The notes: generated by a model from the sequence alone, not told the origin. 19,094 nt of DNA from OFTM10 sp964196195 (GCA_964196195.1 CAXMSE010000035.1:1-19094); one strand, 5' to 3'; positions 1 to 8,639 are shown, numbered from the stretch's first letter. Program-made: numbers and translations.

Positions 1-1
1 A

Positions 2-1000
2 CCCCAGGGCTGGAAGAGCACCGGACCCGGAGGCGGTGTGCTCCAGATGAGCGCATCCGACTCTACCCATACTGCTCTGGTGGTGGCCCGCGAGGCCTGC
101 CGCAAGCGCACCGGCGCCAACGCCGAACAGATGGTGGCCTACACCTCGAGCCAAGCCCATTCCTCGCTGGAGAAGGGGACCACAGTGGCCGGTTACGGTC
201 ATATTCGTCTCCTCGACGTCAACCATGATTTCGCAGTGGAGCCGGCCACACTTCGCGCCGCGATCGAGGCCGACCTAGCCGCGGGCCTCACCCCCGCTTT
301 CGTGTGTGCCGCGGTGGGCACCACCGGCACCACCGCCGTCGATCCTGTCCGAGCCTTCGGCGAGCTCGCAGCCGAGTTCCATCTGTGGATGCACGTCGAT
401 GCGGCCTACGCCGGCGCCGCGATGCTGTGCGAGGAGTTTCGTCATCACCAGGACGGGCTCGAGTTGGCCCACAGCTACACCTTCAATGCCCACAAGTGGC
501 TGGCCACCAACTTCGATTGTTCGATCTTCTGGGTTGCCGATCGGGCACCACTCATAGAGACCCTGAGCATCGTGCCTCCTTATCTGAGGAATGCCGCGAG
601 CGATGCCGGCGAAGTGATCGACTACCGCGATTGGCACGTTCCCCTCGGCCGCCGTTTCCGTGCGCTCAAGCTCTGGTGGGTATTGAGGGCATTCGGAGCC
701 GAGGGGCTGCGGGCGATGATCCGCCGTCACGTCGGCTACGCCGAATCCCTCACCCAATTCGTGCAGTCCGATCCACGGTTCGAACTATTCGCCCCCACCA
801 CCTTCGCTCTGGTGTGTTTCCGCCACCGCGACGGCGACGAAGCCACCCGAGCGCTCACCGCCGCCATGAATGCCAACGGTGTCTACGTGACACCTTCGGA
901 GGCCAACGGCCAGGCGTTCATCCGCGTCTCGATCGGGTCCACATGGACCGAAGACCGCCACGTCCAGCAACTCCGGGACCTCATCGATCGCCTGGCCTGA
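2..1000 (+). CDS. PLP-dependent aromatic-L-amino-acid decarboxylase family protein, 5' partial
   Basis: A group II pyridoxal-phosphate decarboxylase (aromatic amino-acid, tyrosine or tryptophan decarboxylase type), which removes the carboxyl group of an amino acid to give the amine. The open frame runs to the left edge: codons before the ATG at 38 read PQGWKSTGPGGGVLQ, and the family motif GGGV(I/L)Q spans that ATG, so 38 is internal and the true start lies outside. Of the roughly 470-residue family, the C-terminal 332 residues are visible. HVDAAYAG holds the PLP-nitrogen-binding Asp (codon 398-400) and FNAHKW holds the Schiff-base Lys (codon 494-496), so the catalytic core is intact. It ends with TGA and faces the xylB gene convergently across about 100 bp. 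The substrate cannot be told from sequence alone. Confidence 0.9.
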   Translation, partial: PQGWKSTGPGGGVLQMSASDSTHTALVVAREACRKRTGANAEQMVAYTSSQAHSSLEKGTTVAGYGHIRLLDVNHDFAVEPATLRAAIEADLAAGLTPAFVCAAVGTTGTTAVDPVRAFGELAAEFHLWMHVDAAYAGAAMLCEEFRHHQDGLELAHSYTFNAHKWLATNFDCSIFWVADRAPLIETLSIVPPYLRNAASDAGEVIDYRDWHVPLGRRFRALKLWWVLRAFGAEGLRAMIRRHVGYAESLTQFVQSDPRFELFAPTTFALVCFRHRDGDEATRALTAAMNANGVYVTPSEANGQAFIRVSIGSTWTEDRHVQQLRDLIDRLA

Positions 1001-1104
1001 GTCGGGCTCACTTCCTTCAAGCGAGGCGCGAGACGAGATATTTGGAGGAGAGACGGTCTGGCGCGATCTCGGCGTTGGTCTGCAGACACGCGACCCTTCC
1101 ACCG

Positions 1105-2475
1105 TCAAAGATCGAGGCCGGCTCCGAGGTCCCACTCGTGCCGCGTGGTTTCGAGCGGCCGGCCCATCACGGCGGCCGCCTGCACACAGGCACCCGCGGC
1201 CACGGTCTCATCTGCCTCGGGCACTCGCACGGGGCCATCGTGAAGGTCGGCAACGACGGTTCGATAGGCGGGACTCCGGGCTCCTCCCCCGATGAGGTTG
1301 AGGCGACCCTCGAGCGAGGCACCCGCCGCGACCAATGCCTCCACTCCGCCCAGCAAGCCGCGAACCACACCCTCATGAGCGGCACGAGCAAGATCGGACG
1401 CAGCGGTATCGTTGCGCAGGCCGGTGAACGCGCCCGAGGCATCGGGCAGGTTGGGGGTGCGTTCACCATCGAAGTACGGAACGAGCGTCACATCATTGGC
1501 CCCGCTGGGTGCGCCAAGCGCAGCCGATGCGAACGCGGCTTGGTCGAGGCCCAGCCATCTGGCGACGGTGTCGGTGACCTTGGTGGCGTTGAGGGTGCAC
1601 ACCAGTGGCAGGTAGTGGCCGCTGGCGTCGCAAAAGCCGGCCACCGCCCCGGAAATGTCGTGGGTGGGAGTGGGTGACGATGCATACACGACCCCCGAGG
1701 TGCCGAGGGAGAGAGCCAGATCGCCCGGCCTCAGTCCGAGTCCGAGCGCGGCTGCCATGTTGTCGCCGGTTCCTGGACCCACCGTGATGCCTTGGCGAAG
1801 ACCGAGTTCAGAGCCTGCACTCGCGGTGACCTCGCCAGCCGCAGCGAACGGGTCGAGGACTTCGGGCAGCAGCGCACACCAGTCGTCGCGGCCTCCTACG
1901 AGGGCCAGCAGATCTTCGCGGTAACTCCCCTGCCGGGAGTCGAACCACCCGGTGCCCGATGCGTCGCCGCGATCCGTCACGTGAGCGCCGGTGAGGCGGA
2001 ATGTGAGGTAGTCGTGGGGCAACATCACCCGCGCGATGCTGTTGATCAGGCTTGGATGGTTCTGCACCAACCAGGCGAGCTTTGTGATGGTGAACGATGC
2101 CACAGGCACCGACCCGCATGCCTCAGCCCACGCACCCTCCCCGATCTCATCGACCAGCGCGCTCGCCTGGGGGGCCGACTCGGTGTCGTTCCACAGCTTG
2201 GCGGGCCGAAGCGGGGTGTCGGCCTGGTCGAGGACGACCAGACCGTGCTGCTGGCCGGCGATTGCCACCGCTCTCACGCCTGCGACGTGGTCGCTCACCT
2301 GGGCAAATGCGCCCACCAACGCTCGCCACCAGTCTTCTGGATCCTGCTCGCTGCGAGGTGGTTGGGTGGCTGCATGCGGAGCCCGTCCCACAGCCACCAC
2401 CGCACCCGAGTCCAGGTCGCGAATCTCCACCGTGGTGGACTGGGTGGAGGAGTCGACCCCCGCCACCAGAGCCAT
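1105..2475 (-). CDS. xylB: Xylulokinase
   Basis: ATP-dependent phosphorylation of D-xylulose to xylulose 5-phosphate, feeding the pentose phosphate pathway; cytosolic. The 456-residue product has FGGY-kinase landmarks in order: N-terminal phosphate-binding loop GVDSSTQSTT, substrate-loop motif AIAGQQHG, LWNDTES, the catalytic-base Asp motif GTGDNMAAALG, the second ATPase motif LSLGTSGVVY, and the adenosine motif GGGARSPAYR. It is slightly shorter than E. coli XylB (484). The start chosen is the ATG at 2475, where the protein begins MALVAGVDSST as kinases do; the open frame continues far upstream but only as an antiphase shadow of xylA. That ATG overlaps the xylA stop by one base (TGATG), so translation is probably coupled. 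No xylR-type repressor or xylose transporter lies in the window. Confidence 0.95.
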   Translation of the reverse strand: MALVAGVDSSTQSTTVEIRDLDSGAVVAVGRAPHAATQPPRSEQDPEDWWRALVGAFAQVSDHVAGVRAVAIAGQQHGLVVLDQADTPLRPAKLWNDTESAPQASALVDEIGEGAWAEACGSVPVASFTITKLAWLVQNHPSLINSIARVMLPHDYLTFRLTGAHVTDRGDASGTGWFDSRQGSYREDLLALVGGRDDWCALLPEVLDPFAAAGEVTASAGSELGLRQGITVGPGTGDNMAAALGLGLRPGDLALSLGTSGVVYASSPTPTHDISGAVAGFCDASGHYLPLVCTLNATKVTDTVARWLGLDQAAFASAALGAPSGANDVTLVPYFDGERTPNLPDASGAFTGLRNDTAASDLARAAHEGVVRGLLGGVEALVAAGASLEGRLNLIGGGARSPAYRTVVADLHDGPVRVPEADETVAAGACVQAAAVMGRPLETTRHEWDLGAGLDL

Positions 2476-3806
2476 CAGCGAACCCGCTCGATATAGCGGT
2501 TGACGAGGTTCTCCAGCTCTTCCTGACGCCCCGAGACGGGGGCAGGGTCGAGCTCGGATTCTGCGACCAGCGCGTGGAGGTCGTCGAGGGTGCGGCCGCC
2601 GCTGAGGATGTCGCCGCCCAGGTCGCTGCCCCAACCGCGATAACGCTCCTCCCTCGTGGATTCGAGGGCACCGTCGGCGAGCATCGAGTGGGCGACCAGC
2701 AGGGACCGGGCCAGGGTGTCGATGCCTCCCACATGGGCGTGGAACAGATCCGACCGGCGGATCGACATCCGTCGCAGTTTCGTGTCGAAGTTGAACCCTC
2801 CGGTGCTGAACCCGCCACCGCGCAGGATCTCGTACATACCGAGCGACATCTGCTCCACCGAGTTGGGGAACTGATCGGTGTCCCAGCCAAGACGATCGTC
2901 GCCCCGGTTGGCATCGACCGAACCGAAGATTCCGGCGGCCATCGCCATGGCCACCTCGTGATTGAAATCGTGGCCAGAGAGGGTTGCGTGGTTGACCTCG
3001 ATGTTCACCTTCACTTCCTGCTCGAGGCCATAGCGCTGGAGGAAGGCATGACAGGTCTGGCTGTCGTAGTCGTACTGGTGCTTGGTGGGTTCCTGGGGTT
3101 TGGGTTCGAGCAGGATCGCGCCTTCGAACCCGATGTGGTGCTTGTGCTCCACCACCATGTGCAGGAAGCGGCCCAGCTGATCGAGTTCTCGTTCGAGGTC
3201 GGTGTTGAGCAGAGTTTCGTAGCCTTCGCGACCTCCCCATAGGACATAGTTCTCGCCGCCGAGGCGGTGGGTGGCGTCGAGGCAGTTCTTCACCTGGGCG
3301 CCCGCGCGGGCGAACACCTCCGGATCGGGATTGGTGGCTGCTCCGGCCATATATCGCGGATGATGGAAGAGGCGTGCGGTACCCCACAGGAGCTTCACTC
3401 CCGTGCGGTCCATGTGGGTTGCCATCTCATCGGTGAGCGCCTCGAGATTGGCCGTCTCCTCGGCGAAAGAGGCACCCAACGGCGAGACGTCGTGGTCGTG
3501 GAAGCAGAAGTAGGGGGTGCCGAGCTTGTCGAAGAATTCGAATGCGGCGGCCATCTTCTCCCTCGCCGCGTCCATGGGATCTCGGCTGGGGTCGAACCAG
3601 GGCCTGTCGAACGTGCCATCGCCGAACACGTCGTTTCCCGGCCAGTTGAACGAGTGCCAGTAGCACACCGCCATGCGGAGATGATCCTCCATCGTCTTGT
3701 CGCCCACCACGCGGTCCTTGTCGTACCAGCGAAACGCCAACGGATCGTCGCTGTCGGGGCCGAGAAAGGGGATTCGCCCTGGAACTTCAGTGAAAAATTC
3801 GCTCAT
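2475..3806 (-). CDS. xylA: Xylose isomerase, class II (E. coli-like)
   Basis: Interconverts D-xylose and D-xylulose with two divalent metals. At 443 residues it has the length of the long class II enzymes (E. coli 440), not the roughly 390-residue class I enzymes typical of Streptomyces. All catalytic residues are visible, offset by +2 from E. coli: His103 and Asp106 (CFHDHD), Glu234 and Lys236 (LLEPKPQEPTKHQYD), Glu270 and His273 (NIEVNHATLSGHDFNHE), Asp298 (SVDANRGDD), Asp309 and Asp311 (GWDTDQFP) and Asp341 (GGFNFDTKLRR). ATG at 3806 gives the expected N-terminus. There is no Shine-Dalgarno upstream; a TACAGT box (3815-3820, minus) ends 8 bases before the ATG, suggesting a very short or absent leader. 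xylB follows with a one-base overlap. Confidence 0.96.
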   Translation of the reverse strand: MSEFFTEVPGRIPFLGPDSDDPLAFRWYDKDRVVGDKTMEDHLRMAVCYWHSFNWPGNDVFGDGTFDRPWFDPSRDPMDAAREKMAAAFEFFDKLGTPYFCFHDHDVSPLGASFAEETANLEALTDEMATHMDRTGVKLLWGTARLFHHPRYMAGAATNPDPEVFARAGAQVKNCLDATHRLGGENYVLWGGREGYETLLNTDLERELDQLGRFLHMVVEHKHHIGFEGAILLEPKPQEPTKHQYDYDSQTCHAFLQRYGLEQEVKVNIEVNHATLSGHDFNHEVAMAMAAGIFGSVDANRGDDRLGWDTDQFPNSVEQMSLGMYEILRGGGFSTGGFNFDTKLRRMSIRRSDLFHAHVGGIDTLARSLLVAHSMLADGALESTREERYRGWGSDLGGDILSGGRTLDDLHALVAESELDPAPVSGRQEELENLVNRYIERVR

Positions 3807-3814
3807 AGGCAGCG

Positions 3815-3820
3815 ACTGTA
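3815..3820 (-). promoter_or_regulatory. Candidate -10 box for xylAB
   Basis: On the minus strand TACAGT (fits TANNNT) ends 8 bases before the xylA ATG, which has no purine-rich ribosome site. This would give a leaderless or near-leaderless xylAB mRNA. No clear -35 is seen. Confidence 0.35.
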
Positions 3821-3879
3821 CTCATCGGCGGATCCCTGCCGGGACTCGGCCTTGCCCGATTCGTCTCGTCGGGTGGCAG

Positions 3880-3885
3880 TATTAG
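3880..3885 (+). promoter_or_regulatory. Candidate -10 box for the HAD-PlsC / WS-DGAT operon
   Basis: TATTAG matches four of six bases of TATAAT in the 130-bp divergent gap between xylA and the acyltransferase gene. A start near 3892 would give a leader of about 45 bases that carries the strong GAGGAG ribosome site at 3927-3932. There is no good -35, so this is weak. Confidence 0.25.
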
Positions 3886-3936
3886 CGCAGCCGCGCGGCC
3901 AGAGCCGTCGCCGCGAGCGGTCACCCGAGGAGATCG

Positions 3937-5370
3937 ATGAGCTCGAATAAACCCAAGGCGGCCGCGATCTTCGATCTGGACCGCACCATCATCCCCATCG
4001 CTTCACCCCAGATCCTCCAGCGTCACCTGGCCGCGGCCGGTCTGGCGCCGACTGGTGGCAACTTCGTTTCCGACGCCTTCTTCAAGATGTTCGAGATCGC
4101 CGGCGAAAGCGGCCTGGTAGGCCGGGCGGCAAAGCTCGGCCCGAGAGCGGCCAAGGGGTGGTCGGTCGAGGCAACCACGGAGACTGCGAAGGGAGCGGCC
4201 GAGGAGATCGTTCAACACCTGCTGCCTTTCGCCCGAACCGAGATCGATGCCCATGCCGCTGCGGGACGCACCACGGTCCTCGCCACCACAACCCCACGCC
4301 ACCTGGTGCAACCGGTTGCCGATCTGATCGGGTTCGATCATGTGATCGCCACCAGATGGAAGCAGGACCAGGGAGAGTTCACCGGCGAGCTCGATGGCAA
4401 CGTCGTCTGGGGCCGAGGCAAGCGTGATGCCGTGAAGGCATGGGCAAAGGAAAACGGCATCGACCTGGGCCAGTCCTATGCCTACTCCGACAGCTACTAC
4501 GACTCATCGCTGCTTGCTTCGGTGGGGCACCCGGTGGCGGTCAACCCCGACGTTCGACTCGCCGCTACGGCCGCCCTGCGCGGCTGGCCGGTGCGCTATC
4601 TCGACAAGCCCGAGGGGATCTTGAAGATCGCGGGGATGGAGATGCAGGAGCTGATCCGACCGTTCGTGCGGCCCGAACTGATCCCCAACGCCGATATCGA
4701 CATCGAGGGCATCGACAACATCCCCGCCGACGGAGGTGCCTTGGTGGTGGCAAACCATCGGAGCTACTTCGATCCGATCGTGATCATGACAATCATCGCC
4801 CGGTCCGGCCGCAATGCCCGGTACCTCGGTAAGAAGGAAGTCTTCGATGTTCCGGTGATCGGCCCGATGATGCTCTCTGCCGGCGGGATAAGGGTCGACA
4901 GGGGCACCGGGAACGACGAGCCCCTCGACGCCGCAATCGCAGCCCTGAAGGGGGGCGACATCGTGTTTCTCATGCCTCAGGGAACCATTCCCAGGGGCCC
5001 AGCCTTCTTCGATCCCGAGCTCAAGGGTCGCTGGGGAGCTGCCAAGCTCGCCACTGCGGCCAAGGTGCCGATCGTGCCGGTCGGGCTGTGGGGCACCGAG
5101 CAGGTGTGGCCGCGAAGCGCCCGTCTCCCAAACCTCAACTTCACCGATCCACCTCCGGTCACCGCAACCGTGGGTGTGCCGATCGAGCTTGTCTACGACG
5201 ACCTCGATGCCGACACCCATCGGATCATGCAGGCCATCTCCGACCTGCTGCCTCCGGCCGCGCACGAGCATTACGAACCCACCAAAGCAGAGTTGGCCGC
5301 CACCTACCCGTCCGGCTACTCCGGCGACCCGGAACACGAACTAGACCGCCGACCCGGCACCAACACCTAG
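3937..5370 (+). CDS. HAD-IB hydrolase / PlsC-type acyltransferase fusion
   Basis: A two-domain, 477-residue lipid enzyme. Residues about 8-215 form a HAD-IB (SerB-like) phosphatase: motif I FDLDRT (Asp13, Asp15, Thr17) and motif III/IV AYSDSYYDSSLL are present. Residues about 240-450 form a 1-acyl-sn-glycerol-3-phosphate acyltransferase: NHRSYFD gives the HX4D motif (His274, Asp279), and MPQGTIPRG (346-354) is the glycerol-phosphate-binding motif with Gln where many relatives have Glu. Family knowledge: mycobacterial PlsC proteins share this fusion. The acyltransferase would make phosphatidic acid; that the HAD domain dephosphorylates it to diacylglycerol is my inference. ATG at 3937 is fixed by GAGGAG four bases upstream. 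The WS/DGAT gene follows after 7 bases, so the two are surely cotranscribed. Confidence 0.9.
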   Translation: MSSNKPKAAAIFDLDRTIIPIASPQILQRHLAAAGLAPTGGNFVSDAFFKMFEIAGESGLVGRAAKLGPRAAKGWSVEATTETAKGAAEEIVQHLLPFARTEIDAHAAAGRTTVLATTTPRHLVQPVADLIGFDHVIATRWKQDQGEFTGELDGNVVWGRGKRDAVKAWAKENGIDLGQSYAYSDSYYDSSLLASVGHPVAVNPDVRLAATAALRGWPVRYLDKPEGILKIAGMEMQELIRPFVRPELIPNADIDIEGIDNIPADGGALVVANHRSYFDPIVIMTIIARSGRNARYLGKKEVFDVPVIGPMMLSAGGIRVDRGTGNDEPLDAAIAALKGGDIVFLMPQGTIPRGPAFFDPELKGRWGAAKLATAAKVPIVPVGLWGTEQVWPRSARLPNLNFTDPPPVTATVGVPIELVYDDLDADTHRIMQAISDLLPPAAHEHYEPTKAELAATYPSGYSGDPEHELDRRPGTNT

Positions 5371-5377
5371 GCCCACG

Positions 5378-6817
5378 ATGAGCACCGAGAAGAAGGAATT
5401 CCGTACCCGCGACCTCGACTTCGAATCGAAGATGTCGTCTGCGGAGACCCTGATGTGGCGGGTGGCCGCCGATCCCTGGCTCGACCCGAGCGGCAGCCTG
5501 GTGGCGCCTCTGGATCGGCCCGTCGACATCGACTATCTGAGGGCAAAGATAATCAGGGGGATCGTTTCGGTTCCGCGCCTGACCGAACGGGTGGTAGAGG
5601 GCTCCCATCTGCTCGACCCCCCGAGGTGGGAACTCGACCCCGATTTCGACATCGACAACCATCTCACCGAGATCGACGTCGGTGCCCCCGGTGACCATCG
5701 GACCCTGCTCGAGCTCGCCACGAGGCTCCACACCAATCCCTACGAGCCGGATCGCCCGCCATGGCTCATCTACTCGGTTCGCGGCCTCGCCGATGGCAAG
5801 GGTGCCCTCATCGCACGTGTTCATCACAGCATCGCCGACGGGATCGGTGCCCTGCGGATCTCAGAGATATATCTCGACCTTGAGCGAAATCCCGAGCCCC
5901 CAGAACCACTCGACCTTGCCTCCCTCCTCGAGGAGCGCGCCGCTTCGGCGGAGAGTCCCTCCGAAGGTTCCCAATCGATCGCCGACATCGCCCGCACCGC
6001 GATCGCTGCGCCGCTTCAGGTAGCCCGAGCAGTGGCAGGTGAAGCAGCGCTGATCGGAGCCGACCCGGCCCGCCTGCGCGACGCCACCGAAGCCGTGATC
6101 GATGGTGTGCGCTCGACTCTCGGGCCCCTGCTCAACGACGACGACTCGGGCTCATCGCTCTGGACGGAGCGGTCCGGCGACCGCTATCTGATCACCGCAT
6201 CGATGCCGCTCGAGCCCGCGAAGAGGAAGGCGCAAGCATGGGGTGGCACCATCAACGACCTCTTCGTCACCGCCCTCGCAGAAACCGCGGCCCAGCTTCA
6301 TGTCGACCACGGCGTAGATGAACCGGCTCTGTCGATGTCGTATGTGAGAAGTACCCGCAGTGGTGCGGGTGCGGGTGGAAATGCCTTCACCCCCACGCCG
6401 ATCACCGCGCTCGGCGGACCCGCCACCACAGAGGAACGTTTCGCCCACCTGAAGGCAGCGATGGCCCCGTCGGAGTCTTCGGGCTCGGGGATCTCCCTCG
6501 GAGCGATCGGCACCATTGCCTCGCTGCTACCGGCCACGGCCATCAGTCGCCTCGGACGCCAGCAGGGTCGTGGGCTCGACATCATCACCAGCAACCTCAA
6601 GGGTTCCCCGATACCCATCTATGTCGGCGGCGCACTGGTGGAGGCCACCTACCCGGTAGGGCCGGTGGCCGGTGCCGCATGCAACGCCACCCTGATGTCC
6701 TACGACGGCAAGCTTGACGTCGGGGTGATGATCGACCCGGCCGCCATCGACAACGCCGAGCGATTCCGTGAAGTGCTCCAGGCCACACTCGACCGGCTGG
6801 GGTCTGAAACCGACTGA
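5378..6817 (+). CDS. WS/DGAT-family acyltransferase (wax ester synthase / diacylglycerol O-acyltransferase)
   Basis: Bifunctional-type O-acyltransferase that esterifies diacylglycerol or long-chain alcohols with acyl-CoA to give triacylglycerol or wax esters. The 479-residue product has the family length, begins near MSSAETLMWRV, and carries the intact active-site motif HHSIADG (residues 149-155; HHxxxDG, catalytic His150). Further family features are INDLFVTALAE and the C-terminal block GSPIPIYVGGALVEATYPVG. ATG at 5378 lies 7 bases after the HAD-PlsC stop, with no obvious ribosome site, so it probably depends on coupling or reinitiation. Pairing with a HAD-PlsC fusion is also seen in mycobacteria (Rv2483c/Rv2484c), which supports a shared role in neutral-lipid synthesis. 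Substrate preference is unknown. A strong hairpin follows at 6864-6901. Confidence 0.92.
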   Translation: MSTEKKEFRTRDLDFESKMSSAETLMWRVAADPWLDPSGSLVAPLDRPVDIDYLRAKIIRGIVSVPRLTERVVEGSHLLDPPRWELDPDFDIDNHLTEIDVGAPGDHRTLLELATRLHTNPYEPDRPPWLIYSVRGLADGKGALIARVHHSIADGIGALRISEIYLDLERNPEPPEPLDLASLLEERAASAESPSEGSQSIADIARTAIAAPLQVARAVAGEAALIGADPARLRDATEAVIDGVRSTLGPLLNDDDSGSSLWTERSGDRYLITASMPLEPAKRKAQAWGGTINDLFVTALAETAAQLHVDHGVDEPALSMSYVRSTRSGAGAGGNAFTPTPITALGGPATTEERFAHLKAAMAPSESSGSGISLGAIGTIASLLPATAISRLGRQQGRGLDIITSNLKGSPIPIYVGGALVEATYPVGPVAGAACNATLMSYDGKLDVGVMIDPAAIDNAERFREVLQATLDRLGSETD

Positions 6818-6863
6818 CCGCTCGGGGCGGTCGACCGCGTTGGAGAAGGCTTGGGCGTTGACG

Positions 6864-6901
6864 CGACGACGGCGCCCCCCCTGAAGGTGGCGCCGTCGTC
6901 G
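6864..6901 (+). terminator. Hairpin terminator after the WS/DGAT gene
   Basis: Perfect 13-bp GC-rich stem (6864-6876 with 6889-6901; arm CGACGACGGCGCC) around a 12-base loop, 46 bases past the acyltransferase stop. There is no T-tract, as is common for actinobacterial terminators. It lies between convergent genes. Confidence 0.65.
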
Positions 6902-6954
6902 TCCGAATCCCCCAATCCGGACAACACTGCGACTCTATTGCGCGAATCGGGTTA

Positions 6955-6975
6955 CGTCACCTCTGGGAGGTGACG
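6955..6975 (-). terminator. Hairpin terminator for the minus-strand dehydrogenase operon
   Basis: Perfect 9-bp stem (CGTCACCTC with GAGGTGACG) and a 3-base loop, 64 bases past the stop at 7040 of the minus-strand dehydrogenase. No T-tract. It sits tail to tail with the hairpin at 6864-6901. Confidence 0.5.
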
Positions 6976-7039
6976 ATCTTCAGGCGTGCTTAGTGAGACC
7001 GAGGAATTCGCGCCCCTCGGCGGGATCCACGCTGTCGGG

Positions 7040-7906
7040 TCAGTCCTGCAGCAAGTGGATCAAGGTGCTGGTGTCCCAGCGGCCGAGCCCCTGTCGTTGG
7101 AGCTGGGCGTAGAGCTGATCGACCAGGGCGGTGACCGGAAGCGAGGCGCCGATGCGATCGGCTTCCGCGAAGCAGATCCCGAGGTCCTTGCGCATCCAGT
7201 CGAGGGCAAACCCGTAGTCGAACTTGCGGTCGGCCATAGTGAGCGCCCGATTCTCCATCTGCCACGACCCCGCCGCACCCTTGGAAATGGTGTCGACCAC
7301 CGCTTCGATGTCGAGGCCGGCGCGCTGAGCGAAGTCGACCCCCTCACTGAGCCCCTGGAGGGTGCCCGCGATACAGATTTGGTTGACCATCTTGCAGACC
7401 TGCCCCGAGCCCGGACCCCCCAGCAGCGTGCATGCGCGTGAGTAGGTGTCGATCACCGGTGCGACGCGATCGAAATCGGCCTGATTGCCACCGCACATTA
7501 CGGTGAGTTGTCCGTTCTCGGCGCCAGCCTGGCCGCCTGAGACGGGTGCGTCGACGAAACCGACTCCGATGGCGGCGGCCGCGGCGTGGACCTCACGGGC
7601 TACTTCCGCGGAAGCTGTGGTGTGATCGACCAGCACAGTGCCAGAACTCATCGACGAAAGCACGCCCTCGTCGCCGCTGGTGACGGCTCTCACGTCGGGG
7701 TCGTCGCCAACGCAGACGAACACGAAATCGGCATCGGCCGCGGCCCCTGCGGGCGTGGGTGCGGCGGTGCCGCCGTGTTGGATCACCCACGACTCGGCCT
7801 TCACCGCGGTGCGGTTGTAAACCGTGACGTCGTTCCCGGCGGCGGCGAGGTGACCCGCCATCGGATAACCCATCACGCCAAGTCCTATGAATGCACATTT
7901 CGACAT
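7040..7906 (-). CDS. 3-hydroxyisobutyrate dehydrogenase-like NAD(P)-dependent oxidoreductase
   Basis: A beta-hydroxyacid dehydrogenase that oxidises a small 3-hydroxy acid (3-hydroxyisobutyrate in valine breakdown, or the tartronate semialdehyde/glycerate pair). The 288 residues are the usual length. Landmarks in order: N-terminal Rossmann motif GLGVMGYPMAGHL, substrate-binding DAPVSGGQAGAENG, and the GSGQVCKMVNQI helix with the catalytic Lys, then the all-alpha C-terminal half (KDLGICFAEADRIGASLP). ATG at 7906 was chosen because the protein then begins MSKCAFIGLGVMG; the frame is open upstream to 8098 but that part is not family-like. It lies 49 bp downstream of the PPOX gene on the same strand, a plausible two-gene operon. 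The exact substrate is undetermined. Confidence 0.88.
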   Translation of the reverse strand: MSKCAFIGLGVMGYPMAGHLAAAGNDVTVYNRTAVKAESWVIQHGGTAAPTPAGAAADADFVFVCVGDDPDVRAVTSGDEGVLSSMSSGTVLVDHTTASAEVAREVHAAAAAIGVGFVDAPVSGGQAGAENGQLTVMCGGNQADFDRVAPVIDTYSRACTLLGGPGSGQVCKMVNQICIAGTLQGLSEGVDFAQRAGLDIEAVVDTISKGAAGSWQMENRALTMADRKFDYGFALDWMRKDLGICFAEADRIGASLPVTALVDQLYAQLQRQGLGRWDTSTLIHLLQD

Positions 7907-7955
7907 GGCGACACCCTGCCACGCGGTGACGCGCCCCGCGGCCGATTCCAGTCGA

Positions 7956-8639
7956 TTAGAGCACGCGACCCACGATCGCCTCGACGTTGGCGGGGACCTC
8001 GATGCCGTCGTTGAGTCGGGGGTCTGCCTCGGGTTCACCGAATGAGGTGGTGACCGGCACCACCCCTGCCCACATGCCGAGTTCGTAGTCTTCCTCATCG
8101 TCGATAGGGGGCCCCGATCGGGCCTTCACCGACGCCTGGGCCAGCGAGACCCTCAGAACTGCGGTTCCCCGGATCTCCTTCTCGGTGGTGGGTCGAAGAT
8201 CTGCTTGGCGAGTGGGTACGAGCCGCTCCATGAACAGTTCGAGCGCCCGCTCCTTCTCGGCCTCGTTCTCTACGGGTTCGGCGCTGCCTATGACCACTGC
8301 CGACCGGTAGTTGAGGGAGTGGTGCAAGCCGGACCGGGCAAGCACGAGTCCGTCGAGCAGGGTCATGGTGACGCAGACATCGGCTCCCTTGCCCCGCCTG
8401 AGGACTCCGGCGGCAGGTGCCCCGTGAAGGAGGAGGTGCTCGCCATCGCGTACGATGAACATGGGAATCACCACGGGTTTTCCGTCACGGACGGTACCCA
8501 CGTGGGCCACGACGGCAGAATCGATGACCTCGTTGACGGCGTCGTTGTCGTAGCTGGCCCGCTCGCTGGCTCGCCGCACCCGCACCTCCTCGGGCGGATC
8601 GTCCTCGGGCGGAGATTGTTGCAGTACATTCTTTCCCAT
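7956..8639 (-). CDS. Pyridoxamine 5'-phosphate oxidase-like flavoprotein (Nim type)
   Basis: A split-barrel flavin-binding protein of 227 residues, resembling the nitroimidazole-resistance (NimA) branch of the PPOX superfamily. Visible signature: RRASERASYDNDAVNEVIDS (about 22-41), then AHVGTV, DGKPVVIPMFIVRDG, LLLHGAP and the LARSGLHHSLNYRSAVVIG strand region. Nim-like proteins bind FMN or similar cofactors and are often annotated as reductases; the substrate here is unknown. The start at 8639 is only 19 bp from the divergent MocR-type regulator start, so that regulator probably controls it. MocR proteins sense PLP-type ligands, which hints at vitamin B6 or amine chemistry (inference). The dehydrogenase gene follows 49 bp downstream. 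Confidence 0.85.
   Translation of the reverse strand: MGKNVLQQSPPEDDPPEEVRVRRASERASYDNDAVNEVIDSAVVAHVGTVRDGKPVVIPMFIVRDGEHLLLHGAPAAGVLRRGKGADVCVTMTLLDGLVLARSGLHHSLNYRSAVVIGSAEPVENEAEKERALELFMERLVPTRQADLRPTTEKEIRGTAVLRVSLAQASVKARSGPPIDDEEDYELGMWAGVVPVTTSFGEPEADPRLNDGIEVPANVEAIVGRVL

Noticed and set aside
304..1677. 457-codon open frame on the plus strand
   Set aside because: It overlaps the decarboxylase in another frame and then runs antisense to xylB; its Arg/Pro/Gly-rich translation resembles no protein.
2097..3242. 381-codon open frame antisense to xylA/xylB
   Set aside because: High-GC shadow frame opposite genes with complete catalytic motifs.
4504..5337. 277-codon minus-strand frame
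   Set aside because: Antisense shadow of the acyltransferase domain, His/Gly/Arg-rich with no recognisable motif.
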